Source: Lepus europaeus (lineage: Eukaryota > Chordata > Mammalia > Lagomorpha > Leporidae). From it: a DNA stretch of 64,000 nt. The notes under the pieces were generated by a model. The model worked only from the letters and a program-made list of their open reading frames with translations. It made no database searches and was not told the DNA's origin. The stretch spans positions 40,220,077 through 40,284,076 of the forward strand of contig NC_084834.1 in NCBI RefSeq assembly GCF_033115175.1. Direction: 5' to 3'. A program made the position numbers and the translations under genes. Below, piece after piece: positions 57,692-64,000 of the stretch; position 1 is the first letter of the stretch; each line of letters begins with the position of its first letter.

Positions 57692-58469
57692 CCATCCATT
57701 TGTTAAAAAAAAAAAAAATGAACTTTTATTGGGTACAGAGTCTTTCCTCGGAAAGTTATTGAATGCTGAATAAATAGATATAAATAACTGTAACCTGGAA
57801 TCAGAGAAGTCTGTCTTGAAAAATTGATCCTTCACGTTAACCGATGAGAAGTAACTCTAATTATTCTGAATTTCTTAACAGAAAGAGATGAAAGGTAAAA
57901 TATTGAGTTAATTTTGACCTTTTATTGGTTTTCCGTGGAGGTTATCTGGAGTGAGCAGATACCACCTGCTGCCTTCAGGGAGATGTAGCTGTCTTCTTGT
58001 GATTCTTTGTGTGTATCACTCACCAGCCTGGACTTTTCTCCTTGACCTTTGTTTTTTGTCATGAGGACTCAAAGTCTGTGGAAAATCCAAATTGTTCACT
58101 AGTTACTCTAGTTTATATCTAATCCATATCAATTGATCAGTCTATTGATAGACAAATATAATTCTCCATATCTTCTTGAAATGCTCTGTGCAGTTTATAT
58201 TCTAAGGGTCGCTTTCTGTTGATGTCTACTATGGTTCTGCTACTCAGGTCCCTACAACGAAGTAGCTTTAAACTTTCCCAGCATGCAAACCATCACTCCC
58301 ATCTTTCTTTACAAAGCAGGTCATGCTATATCTCCTATTACTTTAAGCAATTCACATTTTCATTACCTATAGAGAAAAAGAAGAAGAAATGTAATTAATA
58401 TACCTTTCATCTGCTTATAACCAACTGAATATATATTAATCTTCATATTGAGCATATTCTTTTTACAAA
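57692..58469. other. Unique sequence, no gene seen
   Basis: No recognisable element apart from an A run at 57,706-57,717. Confidence 0.5.
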
Positions 58470-58787
58470 ATGCTTATTTATTTTTACTTTCAAGTACTTG
58501 AAAGGCGGGGTTGGGGGAGAGAGAGAGAGAATGAGAATGATCGTGATCCAGAATCCCCAGATGCCTGCAGCACCCAGGTCTGGTCAGGCCAAAGCTGGGA
58601 GCCAGGAATTCCATCCAGGTTTTCCAAGTGTGTGGTAGGGGCCCCAGCAATTGATCGATCACTTGCTGCCTCCCAGCATGCCTTAATAAGAATCTGGATC
58701 ACAAGCAAATTAGCCAGGAATTGAACTGGCACTCTGATACTGGATACAGGCATCACAAACGGTGGCTGCTATGCCACAACACCCACT
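58470..58787 (-). mobile_element. CSINE
   Basis: Reverse complement: 'gcttatttatttttactttc' tail, (GA)n, 'gggagccaggaattccatcc' core, head end 'ctatgccacaacacccactt'. Confidence 0.82.
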
Positions 58788-60204
58788 TGTGAGATATTCC
58801 TTTTATATAGGAATTGAACTAGAACAATTCTAAAAATTTGTGGATTTGTCTAATTATATGCTTACCCACTACTTAAAGACATGAGCACTAAGAAAAGTAA
58901 ACAACATTTTCTACCTGTAACATTTAACAAAGTAATATTGATAGGAAAAAATGAAACTGCAAATAATTGAAAATACAGTATATTTTTGGAATTAGGTTTT
59001 CTTGTCTGTGCAAAAGAATTTGAGAGGGGAAATATAGAAATTCTTATACTAAGAATCTTGCATTATAAGATCATCCTGTGTTACATTTTTGCTATTTTAC
59101 AGGAGAAACCAAGAAAGTCAGAGAATGCCAGGTCACTTGACAAACACACAGGATATAGAAAGCTGCAGTGAGGGCATGTATTGTGTGTCAAGAAGCAAAC
59201 ATCAAGGTGGGTGAGAGGTGATTTTTTTGTTTGTTTATTTTTGTTTATTTTTTTTAAGAATTTGTGAAGGATCACCTGTGAAAGAGAAGACAGAAAGGGT
59301 CATAGGAGCTGGAAGAGGCAGTGAGAGCAATCAGGTGACAATAAAGAACGGACATCATAGAGGAAGAGAGGAAAGGAAGGGAGATTAGGTAATTGGATTC
59401 TCATACTGAGAGAGTTCTATACAGTTTGGCCAGGTTTATTGCAAGTCCTGAGCTAAAGTTGCTATCAGAATCCTATTGTTTCTAGAAATGGGCCTGCATC
59501 AGCAGCCTTGCCACTTTCAGTCACTGGCCAAGATCAGCCAATGGGAAGTGTGGCCTATGTGAGCCTGGTGCTGGATTCAAAGCACAGCAGCTGGAGTTCT
59601 GCACCGATTATGTTCCTGCATCTGCATTGCTGCCTACCTTTTGTGTAGGTTGGACAAGTGAGAGGATACCATGACTGCAGAGGGTACCACTCACCTTTCA
59701 TTGTGTCCTCGAATGGTAGCAAGGTCAGTAAGTCAAAAAGAAAGTGACTAAAACCAAAGGCTAGCTGGGGAAATGGAGTCACATTCAAGCACTTCATGAT
59801 AAGGAAGTAGGAACCAGGAATTCCAAGGGTGAACATATAATAGCATTTATGGGCTGACATGTAGTGGTCTACTATTCTACAGGCAAGGACGAAGGAGACA
59901 TGAACCATAGGGCTGACTCAAGCATGTACAACTGAACTGGTTTTACTTACAGACTATGGCACTATTGTCATGACTGAGCATCTTTTAATGTACCAGTTCC
60001 AAAGGATATCCAAGTATAACTAACCTGTTCAGGAACAAGCTTCTTCTCAACATTCTTCCCACAGCCTTCCAGTGGAAACACATTCTCTTCTCATACATTT
60101 AGCTGTGATGTTGGAGTCAAAAGTGATGGGAATGAGAACAGGGCAAGACATGGGGAGAGAAACCTCAGCATCAATTTTACGTGAGAGTGAAGCTACCTGT
60201 CTGC
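58788..60204. other. Mixed sequence; unassigned GC-richer part
   Basis: 58,790-59,160 is unique and AT-rich. 59,260-60,200 is GC-richer than its surroundings and could be an old LTR-element body that I cannot name. A 117-codon minus-strand frame at 59,555-59,908 has no recognisable domain. Confidence 0.4.
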
Positions 60205-60592
60205 TAAGGTTGGAATACAGTTGTCCCTTCAGAAACTCGTGTTGAAATTTACTGTGTTCTATGAAGTAGTAAGAAGTGAGACCTTTAAAAGGTGAGCTTG
60301 GCCCAGCTTTCCCAAATGAATTACTCATGACATTAATGGATTTGTGGCTAAATGTATTATCTTGAAAGTGAGTCTTTTATGGAAACCAGTTTGGCTAGGT
60401 TTATTGTGCACTGCCTGCCTCTTACCATATGATGCTCTGTTCTCCCTCTACACCCGACCCCAGACTCTGGCAGCAAGAAGGACATCACCCTTGTTTGAGA
60501 AATGTGATACAAAATGTGCCTCCTTTCTTTATAACTTACCCAGCCTGTGATATTGTGTGATAACTCACAGAAAACAGACTAAGGCACTCTCT
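60205..60592 (+). mobile_element. MaLR LTR (MST-like)
   Basis: Words in order: 'cagaaactcgtgttgaaatt', 'aagaagtgagacctttaaaa', 'actcatgacattaatggatt', 'catatgatgctctgttctcc', 'ttataacttacccagcctgt' and 'cagaaaacagactaagg' at the end, which is the usual MaLR LTR end. Confidence 0.75.
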
Positions 60593-62344
60593 CCAAATTA
60601 TAGTGGAGTGGAAAATGGATCTACAGTCAAGATTTGAATGATTCTTCATAGTTACAAAAGAGACAGGTAATTCTTATTCTGAACATGATATCTAAGTATT
60701 CTTTTGCTGCTGTATTGAAGTCAGAGCTGCAATAAGAATACCAGGACCTAGTGCTATGTTCACAGTTTAACTATAAAAAAGACACCAAAACATCTGTGCT
60801 CTGCCTGTTTAGGTTATATTCATTTAAGCTGACAACTTCTTCATTGAAACAGAAATTTTGTTCTCTGTTTTACTTGCATATGTTGCCCCATGGTGATTAT
60901 GGAAGACATTTTTTCACACAGGGTGGTTCACAGTCATTTAACACCTTGTATCATTTTGGGGCTTGCGGATAAGGACTTGTTAATGAGGTGGGCCAAAGAG
61001 AAATGTGTGACAGTGTCCAGGAGCCAAGATTTACTTCTCCCAGGTGTTCAGAAAAGTTGCTTCACAGAATGATGAATATAGACTTAAGAGGGAAAAACAT
61101 TGAAAGAATGATATTTTAAATAATTATTTTAAATGAGATGGATTTACTTCAGCTGAAATTCATTTAAATAAACCTCTCCAATGAGTTACTAAGTTACAGT
61201 CTTGGAGTGCTTCCAACTTGGGGCTGATGCGGCTTCCTGGAGAGTCCAGTAAATGTTTTGAGAGATTCTGTATTACGGCTATTTTATTATAGTACACGAT
61301 CTAATAGCAATGAAGGTACTCATAAAATGCTAAGAATTGGCATTCATTTGGAGAAAATTAGAGAGCTTTTATGTCTCGGGAATGAAATTCTTTGAAGATG
61401 AAATTTTTCCCTCATATGTTTCTCTTTACCAGGGTCTTTTATATATCTCTAGCAGAATGATTTAAAAAAAAAAAAACTGTCAATGCCTGTGATGTTTTGA
61501 ATCAATTTTTGTTTGAAGATCAGGAAAACAAAGTTTAGTTCATGATGATTCATTTTCTATGGAGATTTTTTTAATGGTGTCTCTTTGAAATAAGATCCTA
61601 CAATGACATATATTAACTTGTACCTATAGTGGTTATTACCATAAAAGAAGTGAGGAATACCTGATTAGAATGTGATTTGAAATGGTCTAAACCAAATGAA
61701 ATTTGGAGATTGTGTAATTTTGTAAATCATGTAAATATATTCTAAGTGACAAACTTTTTTAAAACGAGTTTAGAAAGTCAAGTTAAACTGTATAAAAATT
61801 TTAGCTCCTGATACTATAAGGACTGAAAGTGCAATAGCATGTTCAGAAACATTAGATAGGACAGAGAAATAAAAAGGCCTTCATATTGAGGGATATATTC
61901 TTATTCTGGTGTTATATGTATGATATAAGTTAGCTTGTTACTATTAAAATTCTACTGTGGTCAGAGATGTATTTTTAAATGCTGTAAATGAAACCAACAT
62001 GAGGAAAAATGCTGTGCTTGGAAAATGCCTACTCCTGAAGCCCAGATGTGTGTTATATTTTTCCTTTCTTGATTAGGCAGGGATGTGTGTGACTGTCAAG
62101 GGAGCCTCTTTATTTCTCATTTTTGCTATGCTATGTTTAGCAACCAAGAAGAAAACTCTAGAGTTGGTAATTGCTTGAAAAATCCCAGGTCTTCCCCAAA
62201 TGTTTGAAAATAAAACTTCTCCAAATGTTATGCCTTGCTATTGATAGTATTTATCAATTACATATTGAGACATATTCTTTTTTACTATGATCTTTATAAA
62301 ACTTCTCTGAGTCCATTTCCCTTTCAGAGTGCAAGCTTCTGAAA
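60593..62344. other. Unique sequence, no gene seen
   Basis: No recognisable element. 61,140-61,460 is repeat-poor with mixed composition. Confidence 0.5.
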
Positions 62345-62535
62345 AGTTATTTACTTGAGGGATGAGCATTTGGTAAAGCAATTAGGATGTCACTTGGGAT
62401 GCCTGCATGCCATATCGCAGTGCTTCGGTTCGAGTTCCAGCTCCACTTCCATTCTCAATTCCTGGTTACATGCACCCTGGGAGGCAACAGAGATTGCTCA
62501 AGCCATTGAGTCCCTGACATTCAGGTGGAAGACCA
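62345..62535 (+). mobile_element. CSINE, 3'-truncated
   Basis: Plus-strand copy with 'gagcatttggtaaagcaatt' head, 'cggttcgagttccagctcca' B-box region, 'caccctgggaggcaacagag', and then loss of homology after 'gtggaagacc'; no (TC)n tract or tail. Confidence 0.75.
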
Positions 62536-62560
62536 TTTTTTCATCAATAATGATGATGCT

Positions 62561-63060
62561 TTAAAAATTGTATTTGAAGTATACAAATTTCATATATTTC
62601 ATATTAACAAATTTAGGAAGTTAGTGATACTTTCCACTCACCCTCTCTCCCACCCACACTCTTATCCTTCTTTCTTTTTCCTCTTAATTTCCTCTGTTAA
62701 TTTTTACAATGATCTGCTTCCAGTTTACTTTATATTCATAAAATTAACTCTATATTAAGTAATGAATTCAACAAAAATCTTGAAAAAAAAAGCACTGTTC
62801 CTCAACAGTAGAGACAAGGGCTATAAAGAATCATCACAAGCCAAAATGTCAATTTCATTCCTATGCATTACATTTTTGGTACCCTATTTGTTACCACCAA
62901 CCAGGGAAAACATATAGTATTTGTGCTTTGGAGACTGGCTTAAGCACTAAGTATAATGGCTTCCATTTGCATTTGCTTTGTTGCAAAAGACAGTATTTCA
63001 TTTTTTTCTGCTGAGAGTATGCAGATTTTTCCCTCTGGTAAAATCCGTGGATCACACACA
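62561..63060 (-). mobile_element. Lagomorph L1 3' portion, minus strand
   Basis: Reverse complement of an L1 end: 'gtatacaaatttcatatatt' is the 3' terminus, then 'ttacaatgatctgcttccag', 'aatgaattcaacaaaaatct', 'cctcaacagtagagacaagg', and, in the coding side, 'gactggcttaagcactaagt' and 'atggcttccatttgcatttg', the complement of the L1 ORF2 end. Homologous to 38,240-38,492 in its 3' part. Confidence 0.75.
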
Positions 63061-63544
63061 TGCATAAGAGCCATTGTAGCCTCTACTTGTTTCAGAATGG
63101 TAGCTTTTCTCCACCCATTGCCTGATGCTTGCATTCAATCTGCTGCAGCCACTATTTGTATCAAGATGGCCCCTTTTCTCAGCCGGTGCCATTGTTGGGG
63201 GATGGAGAGAGAGAAATGTGCCCTTTCTGGCTATTCTGTACCCCTTAGAGCTCCAGGCTAGAGGCATGTCAGGCTCTCTGTCCCGTTATATTGCCAGTGG
63301 CATGGGCAGCTTCTGTCTACTCTCACCTTGCTCTCTAAAACTGACGCTTCCTCTGGCTCTCGGCTGTGGTGGTCATATGCTGTGTCCATGCTTGTTTCTG
63401 CACCTCTCTACCTTCCACACATATTCACAGCATTCTTCTTCTGTAGAATTGCCATTACAGATTTCTCTCCAGCTCTCCCCTGGGAATGTCCTTCCTCCAA
63501 TTTTCCTTTTTTGCTACTGTTTTCCCATAGCCTAAAGCAGTATG
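63061..63544. other. Unassigned GC-richer segment
   Basis: Balanced composition with several overlapping open frames on both strands (63,052-63,535). None shows a family I recognise. It follows the L1 fragment and precedes SINE fragments and may be an old repeat body. Confidence 0.35.
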
Positions 63545-63614
63545 TCCCTTTGGAGATTCTAATTGAGTTCCTGGCTCCCAGACATTGGAGGGTAAAACAG
63601 AGAATGAGTTATGC

Positions 63615-63647
<33 letters not shown>

Positions 63648-63700
63648 TCTCTCTCTCGCATTCCTTCTCTCTTGTTATCTCTCTCTCTCTTTCTCTGCTT
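63545..63700 (+). mobile_element. CSINE 3' fragment with long (TC)n
   Basis: Begins inside the body at 'gagttcctggctcccagaca', passes 'agggtaaaacagagaatgag', and enters a (TCTC)n tract of about 80 bp. The head is missing. Confidence 0.6.
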
Positions 63701-63704
63701 CTGC

Positions 63705-63934
63705 CAACAAAAAGAATGTTTACTTGAAAGGCAAACAGGGACAGGTAGAAAGAGTCAGAGAGGGAACTCCCATCTGCTGATTCACTTCCCAAATGTCTGC
63801 AAAACCTAGGCTGAATTGGGATGATGCCTGAAGCTGGGACTCTGGAACTCAATGAATATCTCCAACATGGTAATAAGAATCCAGTTACTTGAGCCATCAC
63901 CATTGCCTTCCAGGATCTTTATTAATGGGGAGCT
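63705..63934 (-). mobile_element. CSINE, partial
   Basis: Reverse-complement copy: 'tgtttacttgaaaggcaaac', 'gattcacttcccaaatgtct', 'gccatcaccattgccttcca'; breaks off at about 63,934 after 'ggggagctg', before its head. Confidence 0.7.
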
Positions 63935-64000
63935 GTGTTGGATGAAGAAAATGGCCCAAGTTCTTGAGCTCCTGTCACTCAAATGGGAGATCTGGATGGA
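63935..64000 (+). mobile_element. CSINE body fragment running off the window
   Basis: Orientation switches here: 'gaagaaaatggcccaagttc' and 'aatgggagatctggatgga' are plus-strand CSINE body. It is cut by the window end. Confidence 0.7.

Noticed and set aside
1..64000. CRISPR array, prokaryotic operon, phage or toxin-antitoxin system
   Set aside because: The sequence is vertebrate nuclear DNA; no spaced identical repeats, ribosome-binding sites or prokaryotic gene density.

Overview
The window is nuclear DNA of a leporid lagomorph, most likely European rabbit or a close relative. It is AT-rich and intergenic or deep intronic. The main evidence is many copies of the lagomorph C-repeat (CSINE), a tRNA-derived SINE with a tRNA-like head, a conserved ~300-bp body, a (CT)n tract and an A-rich or (AAATAA)n tail, together with rabbit-type L1 3' ends. 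I find no intact protein-coding gene, no CpG island, no CRISPR array, no operon and no bacterial feature. Almost all longer open frames lie inside SINEs or an old retrovirus. Family names are from memory and pattern recognition; no database was searched.

Layout. 1-9,000: AT-rich unique sequence with six CSINEs of mixed age, two ancient MIR fragments (5.5-6.1 kb) and one mariner-like MITE. 9,044-9,785: an old MaLR LTR split by a CSINE. 11,225-14,590: a nearly complete minus-strand MaLR element (LTR, internal, LTR) with three CSINE insertions. 14,930-17,580: CSINEs. 17,585-24,115: ancient L1 territory, with a 95-bp young L1 insertion, an inverted duplication, a GC-richer segment built from diverged ~300-bp tandem units, and a long L1 3' end. 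24,572-25,317: a young CSINE abutting an old one. 25,550-25,625: a 3'-truncated U4 snRNA retrocopy with a perfect 17-bp target-site duplication.

28,785-34,393: the largest feature, a decayed class I (gamma-like) endogenous retrovirus on the minus strand. It has one 332-bp LTR, a primer-binding site, gag, protease, reverse transcriptase, RNase H and the start of integrase. A rabbit L1 3' end sits between the leader and gag. The remainder of integrase, env and the 3' LTR are absent. All its reading frames are broken.

34,500-64,000: unique AT-rich sequence, scattered CSINEs in both orientations (six in about 2 kb at 55.6-57.7 kb), two further MaLR LTRs (42.8 and 60.2 kb), two minus-strand lagomorph L1 3' ends (38.2 and 62.6 kb), a near-perfect 72-bp tandem duplication (49,981-50,122) and two more copies of the MITE family.

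No genes here work together. What can be read is insertion history: ancient L1, MIR and MaLR first, then the ERV and the older CSINEs, and last the young CSINEs (long pure A tails, matched flanks) and L1 3' ends. A few low-repeat segments (27.1-27.6, 46.1-46.6, 49.2-49.7, 50.4-50.7 kb) could be conserved regulatory DNA, but that needs a cross-species alignment.
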